From contig PWUU01000074.1 in NCBI GenBank assembly GCA_003562475.1, forward strand, positions 1 to 64,000: 64,000 nt of DNA, written 5' to 3'. Origin of the DNA: Dehalococcoidia bacterium. GTDB lineage: Bacteria > Chloroflexota > Dehalococcoidia > GIF9 > AB-539-J10. The notes below the pieces were generated by a model, which saw only the letters and a program-made list of their open reading frames with translations, ran no database searches and was not told where the DNA came from. The translations under genes and the position numbers were made by a program. Shown piece after piece: positions 35,139 to 45,436 of the stretch; positions within the stretch are counted from its first letter, which is position 1, and each line of letters starts with the position of its first letter.

Positions 35139-35834
35139 ATGCGGCTGCCCTGGGAGGAGTTGGAGCCCGCGTCACACGAAACGCTGGAGCGCCAGCGTCG
35201 GGCTGTTCATCAACTAGCGCACCTCGCCGGCACAGCCTTTGCCGTCGCCATGGCCCTGATCGTCCTGCAATTGGTGGACCGGACCATCTCGTCTGGCCTT
35301 ACCGCAACTCACCTGTTTGAGTCCATACGCACGCTGTGGCCAACCACGGTTGCCTGCCTGGTGAGCCTCCTCATCCTGCTCACATGCTGGCTCCTCCACC
35401 ATATCCAGTTCCACTACCTGACAAGATCCAGCGGCGCACTTCTGCTGTTACACACAGTCCTGTTATTGGTCGTTCTACTCGTTCCCTTATCGACAGCGGT
35501 ACTGCACGAGGTAGGAATCACCCGTGATGTCCTCGTTCTCTACACCGGCCATGTGTTCCTGTTGTTGCTGCTGCTCCTGCTCATGTGGCGACACGCCGTA
35601 AAGGGTGGCCTGCTCTTTGGAAGCGACGTTCCTGCGCGAATCGTGTTTCGATTGCGGCTCATCCTGCGCGCCGGGATAATCGTTCTACCCCTTATCCTGG
35701 GGCTGGCGTTTGCGAGCGCGGCCGCGAGCCTCGGTGCACTCGTCGCCCTGTTCGCAATCTACCTGATCCTCATCACAAAGGGAGGCTACACGCTCGACGT
35801 CCTCAGGAGCCGAGCGCACCTCACAGAGGTATGA
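35139..35834 (+). CDS. Polytopic membrane protein, unknown function
   Basis: 231 aa with about six hydrophobic segments, including Leu-rich VFLLLLLLLLMWRHAV. ATG 35139 (MRLPWEELEPASHETLERQRR) has GCAGGG upstream; earlier starts in the frame overlap the hydrolase stop. No catalytic or transport motif found. It is convergent with trpA, separated by about 35 bp. Confidence 0.6.
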   Translation: MRLPWEELEPASHETLERQRRAVHQLAHLAGTAFAVAMALIVLQLVDRTISSGLTATHLFESIRTLWPTTVACLVSLLILLTCWLLHHIQFHYLTRSSGALLLLHTVLLLVVLLVPLSTAVLHEVGITRDVLVLYTGHVFLLLLLLLLMWRHAVKGGLLFGSDVPARIVFRLRLILRAGIIVLPLILGLAFASAAASLGALVALFAIYLILITKGGYTLDVLRSRAHLTEV

Positions 35835-35869
35835 CGCCGGAAAACGACATGCTCCCACGACGCAGCGTC

Positions 35870-36655
35870 TCATCCAGGTGCGGCATCCACCGCCATTCGC
35901 AGCCGCTGCACAAACTCCCCAACACTGGCAAGGCTACGATCGCTGTCCACAAGCTGTAGTAACCGGCTGCCCACGATAACGCCATCGGCAACGCTGGCCA
36001 CGCTTGTCGCCTGCGACGGCGACGAGATGCCGAAACCCACGCACAGTGGCAGCGATGTCCTCATACGGGCACGCGCAACGAAGGACTTCAGTCCCTCGTC
36101 CAGCACTGTGCGTGCACCCGTCACGCCGGTCAGTGACACCAGGTAGAGAAACCCTCGAGACCTCCTGGCCACATATTCGAGCCGCGCATCGGTGCTGTTC
36201 CGGGCAACCAGGTAGATGATATCGAGGCCATGGTAAGCACCTGCCTGCTCCAATGCGCCCCCCTCATCTGGCGGCAAGTCCGGAACGATGAGACCGCTCA
36301 CACCCGAGTTGACCGACGCCCCGCAGAAATGGTTCAGCCCCTTACGAAGCACCGGGTTGTAGTAGCTCATGAACACGAGGGGTGTTTCCATCTCGTCCGA
36401 CAGATGAGATGCTATATCGAGACAGACATCGGGCGTGACTCCGTTCGCCAGAGCCACATGGCTCGCCTGCTGTATCGTCGCCCCATCCGCAAGCGGGTCG
36501 GAAAACGGGATGCCAAGCTCAACAACGTCGCACCCGTTCTTCGCCAGCAGCGGCGCGAGCCGCAGTGTCGTGTCGACGTCAGGATACCCAACAGTCACAT
36601 ATGCGATGAGCGCCTTTGAGCCAGGGGGCTCGAACACCTTCTGAAGCCTGCTCAC
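35870..36655 (-). CDS. trpA: Tryptophan synthase alpha subunit
   Basis: 261 aa. The catalytic Glu is in [17 protein letters not shown], with loop 6 residues in [14 protein letters not shown] and the C-terminal phosphate-binding loop [10 protein letters not shown]. It cleaves indole-3-glycerol phosphate to indole and G3P. It overlaps trpB by 4 bp and is the last gene of trpEGDCFBA. Confidence 0.95.
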   Translation of the reverse strand: MSRLQKVFEPPGSKALIAYVTVGYPDVDTTLRLAPLLAKNGCDVVELGIPFSDPLADGATIQQASHVALANGVTPDVCLDIASHLSDEMETPLVFMSYYNPVLRKGLNHFCGASVNSGVSGLIVPDLPPDEGGALEQAGAYHGLDIIYLVARNSTDARLEYVARRSRGFLYLVSLTGVTGARTVLDEGLKSFVARARMRTSLPLCVGFGISSPSQATSVASVADGVIVGSRLLQLVDSDRSLASVGEFVQRLRMAVDAAPG

Positions 36656-37854
36656 AGCTCACCTCCAAGAACGTCGACGACGATCCCCATATCCTTGTCT
36701 CCGCGGCCGCTCACATTCACGACGATGATATCCTCGCGGCCACACCTCCCGGCCAATTCCACAGAGTACGCCACCGCATGAGCCGATTCCAGTGCCGGCG
36801 TGATTCCCTCGGTCCGGCACAACAACTTGAATGCTTCGAGCGCTTGACTGTCGTCCACTGCAACGTATGCCGCCCTGCCCGAGTCTTTGAGGTAGCTGTG
36901 TTCCGGTCCCACTCCCGGGTAATCGAGACCAGCCGACACGCTGTGTGTGCTCAGGATCTGGCCCTGCTCATCCTGCAGCACGTAGGACTTCGCTCCGTGC
37001 AACACGCCAACCGTGCCCGCTGCAAGCGATGCGGCATGCAGGGACGCGTCCAGTCCCTTACCCCCCGCCTCAACACCGACAAGCTGCACCGTTTCGTCTC
37101 CAATGAACGGATGGAATATGCCAATGGCATTGCTGCCTCCACCCACACACGCCACTATGTAGTCGGGCAAGCGCCCGGAGAGCTGGAGCACCTGATCACG
37201 TGTTTCCCGCCCTATGATCGACTGGAAGTGCCGCACCACTGTGGGATAGGGTGCTGGTCCCACCACGGAGCCAAGCAGGTAGTAGGTGCTCTCTACATTC
37301 GTCACCCAATCGCGTATCGCCTCGTTAATAGCGTCCTTAAGCGTACGTCCTCCGGATGCGACTGGACGAACTTCGGCCCCCATCAGCTTCATGCGAAACA
37401 CATTGAGCGACTGACGCCGTACGTCCTCTTCTCCCATATACACGACGCACTGCAGCCCCAGTTTCGCACACACTGCTGCCGTCGCAACGCCGTGCTGCCC
37501 CGCACCGGTCTCCGCCACGATGCGCTGTTTGCCCATCCGGCGCGCGAGAAGGGCCTGCCCGAGCGCATTATTGATCTTGTGCGCGCCGGTATGCGCCAGA
37601 TCCTCCCGTTTCAGCAGAATCTTTGCATCCCCACAATGGGCACTGAGGCAGTCTGCTTGAAAGAGAGGCGTCGGTCTACCCACGTAGTCTTTGAGGAGTC
37701 CTTCCAGTTCAGAGTTGAAGGACCAGTCAGTGATTGCCTCTTCATAGCCACCCGTCAGTTCCTCCAGGGCCGGGATCAACGTCTCAGGGACGAACCGCCC
37801 ACCATAGTCGCCAAAGTATCCCCTGGCATCAGGCAACGTTATTGCTGATTCCAC
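36652..37854 (-). CDS. trpB: Tryptophan synthase beta subunit
   Basis: 400 aa. N-terminus [22 protein letters not shown] lysine in [14 protein letters not shown], Gly-rich phosphate site GGGSNAIG. Condenses indole with serine. The GTG at 37854 follows AAGGAG by 7 bp; a TTG two codons upstream (37860) is the alternative. The gene overlaps trpF by about 26 bp, consistent with translational coupling. Confidence 0.95.
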   Translation of the reverse strand: MESAITLPDARGYFGDYGGRFVPETLIPALEELTGGYEEAITDWSFNSELEGLLKDYVGRPTPLFQADCLSAHCGDAKILLKREDLAHTGAHKINNALGQALLARRMGKQRIVAETGAGQHGVATAAVCAKLGLQCVVYMGEEDVRRQSLNVFRMKLMGAEVRPVASGGRTLKDAINEAIRDWVTNVESTYYLLGSVVGPAPYPTVVRHFQSIIGRETRDQVLQLSGRLPDYIVACVGGGSNAIGIFHPFIGDETVQLVGVEAGGKGLDASLHAASLAAGTVGVLHGAKSYVLQDEQGQILSTHSVSAGLDYPGVGPEHSYLKDSGRAAYVAVDDSQALEAFKLLCRTEGITPALESAHAVAYSVELAGRCGREDIIVVNVSGRGDKDMGIVVDVLGGEL

Positions 37855-38518
37855 AAACAATCTCCTTTTCCGCCTTTCTCACAGCACGCACAAAGGCTTC
37901 TATGAGTATGGGGTCTTTCCTGCCGTCCCGCTCTACTCCGGAGGAGACATCGACCCCGTACGGACGTGCCTGAACAACGAGTTGGCCGACATTAGCTGCA
38001 TCGAGGCCGCCCGCCACTATCACCGAATACGACGCTGACGCTTCTCTCGCCACACGCCAGTCGAACGTCCTGCCAGTGCCACCATGCGCTCCGTCGACGC
38101 CCGTATCCAACAGGAACGACACGGGACGGTGTTCATTGATGCGTACGTAGCTCTCTATCTGTCTCACGAGGTCGGCCGTCTTTGTTTCGGCAAAGATGCG
38201 GAATGTCCTGATGACCGGACGCGTTATACCTGCACAGTAGACGCATCCCTCCTCACCATTGAGCTGCACCAGATCCAGTCCACACTGCTCTGCGATGGCA
38301 TTCACCCTCTGTTGCGCCTCGTTCACAAACACTCCCACCACGGCCGGCCGTTTCGATAACCCATCGAGTGATCGCACCAACCGCCGAGCCTGTGATGGAG
38401 TCACCTGTCGTCTGCTGGCCGCAAACACAATTCCGACATAGTCGACGTCCGCTCGGGCAGCCGCCAGCACATGCGCCTCATCCTGGAGTCCACACACCTT
38501 CACTTTGACCCTGGACAA
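37829..38518 (-). CDS. trpF: Phosphoribosylanthranilate isomerase
   Basis: 229 aa, single-domain TIM barrel. [13 protein letters not shown] has the catalytic Cys (after KVCG), [14 protein letters not shown] the usual SPR-like loop, and [16 protein letters not shown] the catalytic Asp and phosphate-binding Gly. TTG start behind GAGGGAG, overlapping trpC by 19 bp. Confidence 0.92.
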   Translation of the reverse strand: MSRVKVKVCGLQDEAHVLAAARADVDYVGIVFAASRRQVTPSQARRLVRSLDGLSKRPAVVGVFVNEAQQRVNAIAEQCGLDLVQLNGEEGCVYCAGITRPVIRTFRIFAETKTADLVRQIESYVRINEHRPVSFLLDTGVDGAHGGTGRTFDWRVAREASASYSVIVAGGLDAANVGQLVVQARPYGVDVSSGVERDGRKDPILIEAFVRAVRKAEKEIVCGISNNVA

Positions 38519-39294
38519 CGCAACTCCCTCACTTTCGCACCGATATCGGGCGCGGACATGATGGCCTCGCCCACAAGCACGGCGTCCAGACCGACCAATG
38601 CCAGCCGCTCGATATCCTCACGGCGCCTTATGCCGCTCTCTCCAACCACCAGCCGACCGGCAGGAATCCCGGGGCGCAGACGCTCGAAGGTCGAGAGGTC
38701 CACAGCGAGAGTTCTAAGATCTCTGTTGTTGATGCCAATGATGAGTGCACCACTGTCGACAGCCCGATCCAACTCAGCTTCGTCGTGAACCTCTACGAGG
38801 CAACGCATGCCCAGCATCCGGCTCAGGTGGAGCATGTGCAGCAGTTGTGGCTGCACCAGTAGTGCCGCGATGAGGAGGACACAATCAGCGCCATGAGCTC
38901 GCGCCTCGTACACCTGATAGGGATCAACGATGAAGTCCTTCAGCAACACCGGGGGGCCGTCCGATCCGACAGCGTCCACAATACCAGCCAGAGACGAGAG
39001 GCTGCCACCAAAACGCCTCGACTCTGTAATGACGGAGATAGCGTCAGTCCCGGCAGCGGCGTACGTACGCGCCACCTGCACCGGATCGATGTCGGTCCGT
39101 ATGACACCACGGGACGGAGATGCCCGCTTCACCTCGGCGATAAGGCTGACACCGCAACCTTGAAGCGCCGCAGCAAAATCGCGTGCGGGGGCCCGGGCCG
39201 CTGCAGCCGCCTCCATCATTGCGGCGGTGCACAGTGACTTGCGAATTTCCAGCTCCTCACGCACACCGGCCACTATTTCAGACAGTGCGGTCAT
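38500..39294 (-). CDS. trpC: Indole-3-glycerol phosphate synthase
   Basis: 264 aa. SLIAEVKRASPSRGVIR holds the catalytic Lys and signature, followed by the LLKDFIVDPYQVYEARAHGAD catalytic region, shown in part. VVGESGIRRREDI is the C-terminal phosphate loop. Overlaps trpD by 4 bp. It makes the substrate for TrpAB. Confidence 0.95.
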   Translation of the reverse strand: MTALSEIVAGVREELEIRKSLCTAAMMEAAAAARAPARDFAAALQGCGVSLIAEVKRASPSRGVIRTDIDPVQVARTYAAAGTDAISVITESRRFGGSLSSLAGIVDAVGSDGPPVLLKDFIVDPYQVYEARAHGADCVLLIAALLVQPQLLHMLHLSRMLGMRCLVEVHDEAELDRAVDSGALIIGINNRDLRTLAVDLSTFERLRPGIPAGRLVVGESGIRRREDIERLALVGLDAVLVGEAIMSAPDIGAKVRELRCPGSK

Positions 39295-40313
39295 GCCACC
39301 ACCTCTGTCCCACTGCGGCTTATTCGGATGAGTTCTTCCAGCTTCGACAACGCTCTACTCGATTCCAGCGCATCTCTCGCGATAGGCACCGCTTCTCTCA
39401 CCGAGTCAGCCGCTCCCGCCACATAGAGTGCTGCCGCGGCATTCGCGAGAACTACATCACTGTGTGGACCGGGTTTCCCTGCCAGCACATCACGCAGTAA
39501 CTCAGCGTTTTCCTCGCTGTTCCCACCCACAAGTTGTTCACGGGACACAAAGGGCAAGCCCAGGTCACCAGGCGACAGCGTGTACTTTCGCAGCCGTCCT
39601 CCCTCCAGTTCGCACACCAGAGTCCTGCAGGACAGCGTGACCTCATCCAGGCCGTCTTCACCATGCACCACCATGGCCCGACGGCAGCCGAGACGATGCA
39701 GTACCCCGGCCATGGTCTCCACCAGCGCCGGTTCCGCGACACCGAGCAACTGCGCACGCGCATCTGCCGGATTGCAGAGCGGTCCCAGTATGTTAAATAC
39801 GGTACGAATTCCTATCTCTCGTCGTGGCCCCGCTGCATGCTTCATTGCAGGATGAAACACAGGAGCAAACAGGAAGCCAATACCAGCATCCCTGATGCAA
39901 CGCTCCACATCACCCGGCCGCAGATCGAGTTGCACCCCAAGCGATTCCAGCACATCCGCGCTGCCGCAACGACTGCTCATAGCCCTGTTTCCATGCTTGG
40001 CAACACGAACCCCGGCGGCAGCCGCTACGAAGGCCGCCGCCGTGGAAATGTTGAAGCTCTGTGACCCGTCTCCTCCAGTGCCGCACGTATCCAGCTCCGC
40101 ACCTGGATCGATACGCACCGCTCGCTCCCTCATCGCCGCGGCCAGGCCTGCTATCTCCTCTGTCATCTCCCCCTTCATTCTCAGTCCTACAACGAAGGCC
40201 GCTACCTGTGCGGGCGTAGCCTCTCCCTCCATCACCTCATGCATTACCCGGGACGCCACCGACATATCGAGAGAACGCCCCGCAACAACGGACGCGATGG
40301 CATCTCGAATCAT
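39291..40313 (-). CDS. trpD: Anthranilate phosphoribosyltransferase
   Basis: 340 aa from ATG 40313, which overlaps the trpG stop by 4 bp; the frame extends to 40466 but inside trpG. GTGGDGSQSFNISTAAAFVAA (in part) is the PRPP-binding loop; KHGNRAMSSRCGSADVLE is the anthranilate-binding region. Normal length. Confidence 0.95.
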   Translation of the reverse strand: MIRDAIASVVAGRSLDMSVASRVMHEVMEGEATPAQVAAFVVGLRMKGEMTEEIAGLAAAMRERAVRIDPGAELDTCGTGGDGSQSFNISTAAAFVAAAAGVRVAKHGNRAMSSRCGSADVLESLGVQLDLRPGDVERCIRDAGIGFLFAPVFHPAMKHAAGPRREIGIRTVFNILGPLCNPADARAQLLGVAEPALVETMAGVLHRLGCRRAMVVHGEDGLDEVTLSCRTLVCELEGGRLRKYTLSPGDLGLPFVSREQLVGGNSEENAELLRDVLAGKPGPHSDVVLANAAAALYVAGAADSVREAVPIARDALESSRALSKLEELIRISRSGTEVVA

Positions 40314-40882
40314 CGCACTGCTCCTTCCAGGAAGTTGCGCAGCAATTCCTTGCCATTTTCCGTCATGAACGACTCTGGATGAAACTGCACTCCCTGTACC
40401 GGATACTCCCTGTGCCGCAGCCCCATGATGAGGCCGTCGGATGTCCATGCAGTCACCTCCAGGCACTCCGGTAACTCCAGTCGTTCCACTATGAGTGAGT
40501 GATAGCGGATTGCCACGAATGGATTGGGAAGCCCGGCGAAGAGCGCACTGCCGTCGTGATACACATGTGATGCTTTCCCGTGCATAATCTCAGGAGCCCT
40601 ATGCACACGTCCACCGTAAGCGTGGCCAATACACTGGTGCCCAAGACACACTCCGAGCATCGGCAAGTGCGGCCCCAATCGCCTGACAACTTCGTTCGAG
40701 ACACCGGCACGCTCCGGGGTGGAAGGCCCGGGGGACACCACAATACGTTCGGGCAGCATCTCAGCAATCTCATCAACCGTCTTCTGGTCGTTGCGCACGA
40801 CCACCACTCTTTCGCCCAGCTCAGAGAGGTACTGGCACAGGTTGTAGGTGAAGCTGTCATAGTTATCGATGAGCAGTAGCAT
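40310..40882 (-). CDS. trpG: Anthranilate synthase glutamine amidotransferase subunit
   Basis: 190 aa class-I amidotransferase: LLIDNYDSFTYNL start, catalytic Cys in GVCLGHQCIGHAYGG, and His and Glu in GVQFHPES. It supplies ammonia to TrpE. The start overlaps the trpE end by 20 bp. It could also serve p-aminobenzoate synthesis, as in organisms that share this subunit. Confidence 0.94.
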   Translation of the reverse strand: MLLLIDNYDSFTYNLCQYLSELGERVVVVRNDQKTVDEIAEMLPERIVVSPGPSTPERAGVSNEVVRRLGPHLPMLGVCLGHQCIGHAYGGRVHRAPEIMHGKASHVYHDGSALFAGLPNPFVAIRYHSLIVERLELPECLEVTAWTSDGLIMGLRHREYPVQGVQFHPESFMTENGKELLRNFLEGAVR

Positions 40883-42335
40883 CGGACACCTCCCTCTCGC
40901 GTTGCGTGCCCTCCGCCTGGTCGATCGCCTTGAGCAACGCGCATGCTTTGTTCATCGTCTCATCGAACTCCTGTGCCGGCACGCTGTCATAGACAATGCC
41001 GCATCCGCTCTGCGCATGCACCACACCCTGTGAGGCAACAATGGTTCGTATTGTGATTGCCATATCCATGTTGCCCGAGTACGAAAGGTATCCAACCGCG
41101 CCGGCATACGGTCCCCGTCGCTCCAGCTCTAGATCGGCAATTATCTCCATCGCCCGGACCTTTGGTGCGCCGGACACCGTCCCCGCCGGGAAGCACGCGC
41201 GAAGTGCATCGAGCGCCGTCAGATCGATGCGCAGCTTGCCCTCCACATGGGTCACCAGGTGCATCACATGCGAGTATCGCTCCACGTCCATGAGGTCGCT
41301 CACCACAACAGAACCTGGCTCGCTCACGCGTCCGATGTCGTTGCGGCCGAGGTCGACCAGCATGATGTGCTCTGCCCTCTCTTTCTCGTCCATGCGTAAT
41401 TCCTGCTCCAGCCGGACGTCTTCCTCGACCGTCAGCCCACGTCGTCTCGTGCCGGCCAGCGGACGCGTCATGACCTTGCCATCCTCAACACGAACCAGTA
41501 TCTCGGGAGACGCACCAACCAGTTGAAACCCGCCACAATCAAGGTAGAACATGTAGGGCGATGGGTTGATCGTGCGAAGTGCCCGGTAAATGTCGAACGG
41601 CGCAGCAGAAGTCGGGCGACTGAGACGCTGAGAGAGGACTACCTGTATGGCCTCGCCTTCACCAACGAGATCCTTCACCTTCATCACGGCATGCTCGAAA
41701 TCCTCCCGGCTGAAGTTAGACCGGAACGAGTCGTACGCCACTCCTGCCGATTCATCCTGTGGAGACGTCTCCAGCGGCTGTTGCAGGCGGGTGACAAGTG
41801 AGTCTATTCTGGCAACTGCCTGTCCGTAGCAGTCCTCAAGGTTGCCCTCCGGTTTCACGTGGCTCAACACCCTTATGGTGTGTGTCACGTGATCGTACAC
41901 GAGCATAGTGTGTACGAACATAAAGCAGGACTCGGGTAGTCCAAGCGGATCAGCCGAAGGGCTTGGAAGCCTCTCGAATCGACCTGCTGCTTCATAGGAC
42001 AGGTAGCCGACAGCGCCACCGCAGAGTCGCGGCAGGCCGGGCACACGGGCAACCTGAAACTGGCCCATCGCCTGCGAGAGGCCAATCAATGGGTCGACTC
42101 CATCGTCGCTCCTCGTTGTGAGCACCAGGTAAGGCTCGGTGCCGATGAAGCTATAGCGGGCAAGTCGCTGGCCGCCCTCGACGCTCTCCAGCAGAAAACA
42201 CGGGCCGTCGCGGTGAACCTTGAGGAACGCCGAGACCGGCGTCTCGAGATCCGAGACGACCTCGCGCCAGACGGGCACCCACTTTCCTCCCTCTGCGTAG
42301 CGTCGTACGTCTTCGAGCGCCGGGTAGTACATCAC
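40863..42335 (-). CDS. trpE: Anthranilate synthase component I
   Basis: 490 aa, normal. Tryptophan-binding feedback site region near the N-terminus (LLESVEGGQRLARYSFIG has the LLES motif). Chorismate-binding core with GTVSGAPKVRAMEII and CGIVYDSVP. First gene after the T-box leader; ATG 42335 has a GGAGGAA ribosome binding site. Confidence 0.95.
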   Translation of the reverse strand: MMYYPALEDVRRYAEGGKWVPVWREVVSDLETPVSAFLKVHRDGPCFLLESVEGGQRLARYSFIGTEPYLVLTTRSDDGVDPLIGLSQAMGQFQVARVPGLPRLCGGAVGYLSYEAAGRFERLPSPSADPLGLPESCFMFVHTMLVYDHVTHTIRVLSHVKPEGNLEDCYGQAVARIDSLVTRLQQPLETSPQDESAGVAYDSFRSNFSREDFEHAVMKVKDLVGEGEAIQVVLSQRLSRPTSAAPFDIYRALRTINPSPYMFYLDCGGFQLVGASPEILVRVEDGKVMTRPLAGTRRRGLTVEEDVRLEQELRMDEKERAEHIMLVDLGRNDIGRVSEPGSVVVSDLMDVERYSHVMHLVTHVEGKLRIDLTALDALRACFPAGTVSGAPKVRAMEIIADLELERRGPYAGAVGYLSYSGNMDMAITIRTIVASQGVVHAQSGCGIVYDSVPAQEFDETMNKACALLKAIDQAEGTQREREVSDATAHR

Positions 42336-42345
42336 ATTCCTCCTT

Positions 42346-42665
42346 CAATCGTCTCAAGAACAAGAAAAGCCCCTCGTCTCTAGGGACGAGGGGCTTCTGC
42401 CCTTCGCGGTGCCACCCTGGTTGACCACACATGGAATATGCGTGGCCCCCTCTTGTCAGGTACCACCCCTCAAGAGGAGCTATACCCTGGGCTTTGATAA
42501 CTGTGCCCTCTCCGTCAGGGCCTACTCGGGAATGCCCTTTCGGCCTGCGGCTCCCGGGTCCATTCACTCCACGCGCTATCGCCGGCTCACACCTTACCCG
42601 GCTCTCTGAGATCCGCTTGTGGACTTACTAGTCCCGTTCGCAGCCTTTGCCTATTGGTAATATGG
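42346..42665 (-). ncRNA. Tryptophan T-box riboswitch (trp operon leader)
   Basis: On the minus strand, stem I carries AGAGAGCCGG with a GGTGTGA turn, then GTGAATGGACCCGGGAG, in which TGG (42560-42562) is placed as the specifier for tRNA-Trp. The T-box sequence AGGGTGGCACCGCG (42405-42418) matches the consensus exactly. The terminator follows at once. Uncharged tRNA-Trp would pair with the T-box bulge and prevent termination, inducing trpEGDCFBA. Confidence 0.95.
42361..42396 (-). terminator. T-box terminator of the trp leader
   Basis: AAGCCCCTCGTC and GACGAGGGGCTT form a perfect 12-bp stem (42367-42378 with 42385-42396) on the minus strand, followed by TTCTTG. It lies directly downstream of the T-box and competes with the antiterminator. 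Confidence 0.9.
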
Positions 42666-42671
42666 GTCAGC

Positions 42672-42701
42672 ATAGTAGACAGTCGTCAACCGGTTTGTCA
42701 A
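42672..42701 (-). promoter_or_regulatory. trp operon promoter
   Basis: On the minus strand TTGACA (42696-42701), an 18-bp spacer, then TACTAT (42672-42677). The predicted start near 42665 is just upstream of T-box stem I. Confidence 0.7.
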
Positions 42702-42759
42702 ATCGTTCGTGATGACATGCCTCGCCATCAGTCCGACAGCGATTCAGGACGACATCTCA

Positions 42760-43350
42760 TCATCGCCTCCTGAGCCTCAACTCTACTCCCATGCCCTCAG
42801 CCAACAACCTGAGTCTCTCTCGCATGACTCTCGCACGACTCTTGCGATCTTCCCCAAGGCCCGCTTCATCTACCTCTACTAAGGCCTCACTGAGTGCGGT
42901 CTCCAGCTTATCTGTGGGAAGCAACGCACATGCCAGACAGAAATGGCTCTTTGATCGCCCGTCGTCAAACTCCGTCAGCATCGAACGCAGTACGGCGACA
43001 CGTCGCTCCTGTCGAACCACGAAACCTGCGATACCGTTTTCTCGTATGCACCGCAGGTTCTCCATCGTATTTCGATGAGTGACGAAAGAATCACTCTCGT
43101 CCAGTCCTTCGAGACGTACGCACGGAAACTCCGGGCATTCCCCACACGTTTCATACTGCCGGTCGCGCACCGCACAGCGAGCAATCACACACCACCGGCC
43201 GCCTGTGCCTGAGGCGACGGGTGCTGTACACCCGGGACAGCCGTCATCCTTCCTGACATGGTGCATCGGGCAGAGGTAACAATCAATACCACAAGCCCCA
43301 ATCGAAGGATAGTTCTTGTGTTTCACCGACTCTCCCGGCCCACAAGACAT
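42760..43350 (-). CDS. DUF3795-domain protein
   Basis: 196 aa from the Met at MSCGPGESVKHKN; the frame extends upstream with a poor Trp-rich N-terminus. The Cys array GACGIDCYLCPMH, CPGCTAP and CGECPEFPC is the DUF3795 pattern (Cys-rich zinc- or Fe-S-binding domain of unknown function). The C-terminal third is charged and helical. The gene runs divergent from the DUF2779 gene. Confidence 0.75.
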   Translation of the reverse strand: MSCGPGESVKHKNYPSIGACGIDCYLCPMHHVRKDDGCPGCTAPVASGTGGRWCVIARCAVRDRQYETCGECPEFPCVRLEGLDESDSFVTHRNTMENLRCIRENGIAGFVVRQERRVAVLRSMLTEFDDGRSKSHFCLACALLPTDKLETALSEALVEVDEAGLGEDRKSRARVMRERLRLLAEGMGVELRLRRR

Positions 43351-43771
43351 AATATTGTGACCGCCTCGCCCTCGCAAGAGCCACACCCCACCACGACAGC
43401 TGTCCAGACATTGTACAAGAAGACCGAAGAGCCAATTTGCCATTGAGCGCAACAAGTCCCACACAACCATGCTCCATTGTCATCGGTCCCCAGGCCTTGA
43501 AACACCACAGACCATGTCCTATCATGGACCCGAGGACTATCACGTCAGCTCGCAACCGCTACCCATAGAGTCGCCGGATGGCGAGAAACGGAGAGGATGT
43601 GAGTTCAGTCACAGCATTGCGGCATCGACTCGAGAGACGTCAGTTCCGACGAACATACGTTGGCCTCGGAGACACAACTGCTGGCACTCCCACTTCCCCA
43701 GTGACAGCGATAAAGGCCGCGTCTTCTTGGGGGAGAAACAGGCCTCCCCAGTCTTGTCGGGAGTCTGTGAC
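43351..43771. other. Divergent intergenic region
   Basis: About 420 bp between the DUF3795 (minus) and DUF2779 (plus) starts. An in-frame open extension of the DUF2779 gene runs back to 43469, but it lacks conserved sequence or a ribosome binding site. Nothing else recognised. Confidence 0.4.
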
Positions 43772-45265
43772 GTGAGCACCCTGCGTCAGAGGAGGCCTCC
43801 CCTGCTCTCGAAGTCCCGGTTTACGGCCGGGCTGCAATGCCACAAGCGCCTCTACCTGGCATGCTTCCACAATTCACTGGCAGACCCGGTGACGAAACAG
43901 CAACAGGTGCTCTTCGACTCCGGTACTGAAGTCGGAGTGCTCGCGCAGGGCCTCTTTCCAGACGGCAAACTCATCTCCGAGGATTACACAAACCATTCAG
44001 GCGCCATGGCCTCAACACAAGAGGCACTGCGCGCATCCACACCTTCTCCTCTATACGAAGCAGCTTTCGCACATGACGGAGTGAGAATCCGTGTAGATCT
44101 GCTCGTTCCCGTGGAGCGGACCCGGTTCGACATCATGGAGGTCAAGTCGACGAGCAAGGTCAAGGAGGAACATCTCTACGACGTAGGGATCCAATGGTAC
44201 GTACTCCGTGGCTCTGGCATACAGATACGGCATGCCTGTGTTTGTCATCTCAACACTACCTACGTGTACCAGGGAGGCGCATACGACCTGAGCCGGCTCT
44301 TTCGGATCGTAGATGTAACCGGCGAGTGTGAAGCATTGCTGTCCGAGGTTCCTTCACTCCTCGCAGGGATGAGACATGCGCTCGACAGCCTCGAGCCACC
44401 GGATGTAAGCCCCGGCAGACACTGCATCAGACCGTATCTCTGCGAGTTCTACGGACACTGTCACGCAGGCCAGTCGGAACATCCCACAACACAGCTTCCC
44501 CGTGCTGGTGAAAGTCTGCTGTCTTCTCTCAAAGAAGCAGGAATAGAGGATATCCGGGACATCCCCAGGTCCTTCCCGGGATTAAACGCCCTGCAACGCA
44601 GGGTACGCGACTGCGTGGCGGATAATCGATTCTACCTTGCTCCATCGTTGGCGGACCAGCTGCGGCAACTTAGCCGACCTGTTCACTTCCTTGACCTGGA
44701 GGCATTCAATCCCGCGCTTCCCCTCTACAAGGGCACACGTCCGTATCAGGTCATCCCATTCCAGTGGTCTGTGCATTCATTGCAGGAGGACGGGAGCCTG
44801 CACCACCAGGAGTTCCTGTACGAAGGAGATAGTACTCCTCAGGAGCCGTTCGCAGAGAGCCTCCTGGCCGCCCTGGGCGACTCGGGACCGGTGCTCGTTT
44901 ACTCCAGCTATGAGGCCGCGCGCATACGCGAACTGGCAGAGGCACTTCCCGCACTCTCAGATCGCCTTCGAGCGCTCCTGGGTGGAAGGATGGTTGACAT
45001 GCTGGAGCTTGTGCGCGCTCATTGCTACCATCCGGAGTTTCACGGCTCATTCTCTATCAAGTCGGTCGTTCCTGCACTCATACCACACCTGGGATACGAC
45101 GACCTTGCCATCGCCGACGGCACATTGGCATCGATGGCCTATGCGGAGATGCTGCGACCCGAGACGGCGCAGGAGCGAAAACAGGAGATCAGGGAGAATC
45201 TACTCGCCTACTGCGCACGTGATACGCTCGCAGTGGTGGAGCTATTCAGGTTTTTCATCAGTTGA
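43772..45265 (+). CDS. DUF2779-domain nuclease-like protein
   Basis: 497 aa from GTG 43772, which is 8 bp after GGGAG and gives the expected LSKSRFTAGLQCHKRLYL N-terminus. The first half is a PD-(D/E)XK/Cas4-like nuclease (FDIMEVKSTSKVKEEH with the E-x-K core, and CIRPYLCEFYGHC as likely Fe-S ligands). The second half carries DUF2779 (FLDLEAFNPALPLYKGTRPY), a DnaQ-like exonuclease fold. DUF2779 proteins are linked to nucleic-acid processing but their role is unknown. No CRISPR is nearby. Confidence 0.8.
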   Translation: MSTLRQRRPPLLSKSRFTAGLQCHKRLYLACFHNSLADPVTKQQQVLFDSGTEVGVLAQGLFPDGKLISEDYTNHSGAMASTQEALRASTPSPLYEAAFAHDGVRIRVDLLVPVERTRFDIMEVKSTSKVKEEHLYDVGIQWYVLRGSGIQIRHACVCHLNTTYVYQGGAYDLSRLFRIVDVTGECEALLSEVPSLLAGMRHALDSLEPPDVSPGRHCIRPYLCEFYGHCHAGQSEHPTTQLPRAGESLLSSLKEAGIEDIRDIPRSFPGLNALQRRVRDCVADNRFYLAPSLADQLRQLSRPVHFLDLEAFNPALPLYKGTRPYQVIPFQWSVHSLQEDGSLHHQEFLYEGDSTPQEPFAESLLAALGDSGPVLVYSSYEAARIRELAEALPALSDRLRALLGGRMVDMLELVRAHCYHPEFHGSFSIKSVVPALIPHLGYDDLAIADGTLASMAYAEMLRPETAQERKQEIRENLLAYCARDTLAVVELFRFFIS

Positions 45266-45436
45266 GTGACCCTGTCGTCCCGGCCTTCTCTGTTGCACAT
45301 TCCATCGTGCGAGAGCTTTACATCATTATCGAATCCGTCTACCATCGCCACAGATTGGATTGCAGGGGCCATCGTCACCCTCACCTTCCCTGCCTGCACA
45401 TGTCACCTGTAACGCTCTCGACGTGAGGAGGGGCAA

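Noticed and set aside
43469..43771. N-terminal extension of the DUF2779 protein by about 100 residues
   Set aside because: Low-complexity, unconserved, and the conserved LSKSRF start lies shortly after the GTG at 43772, which has a ribosome binding site.
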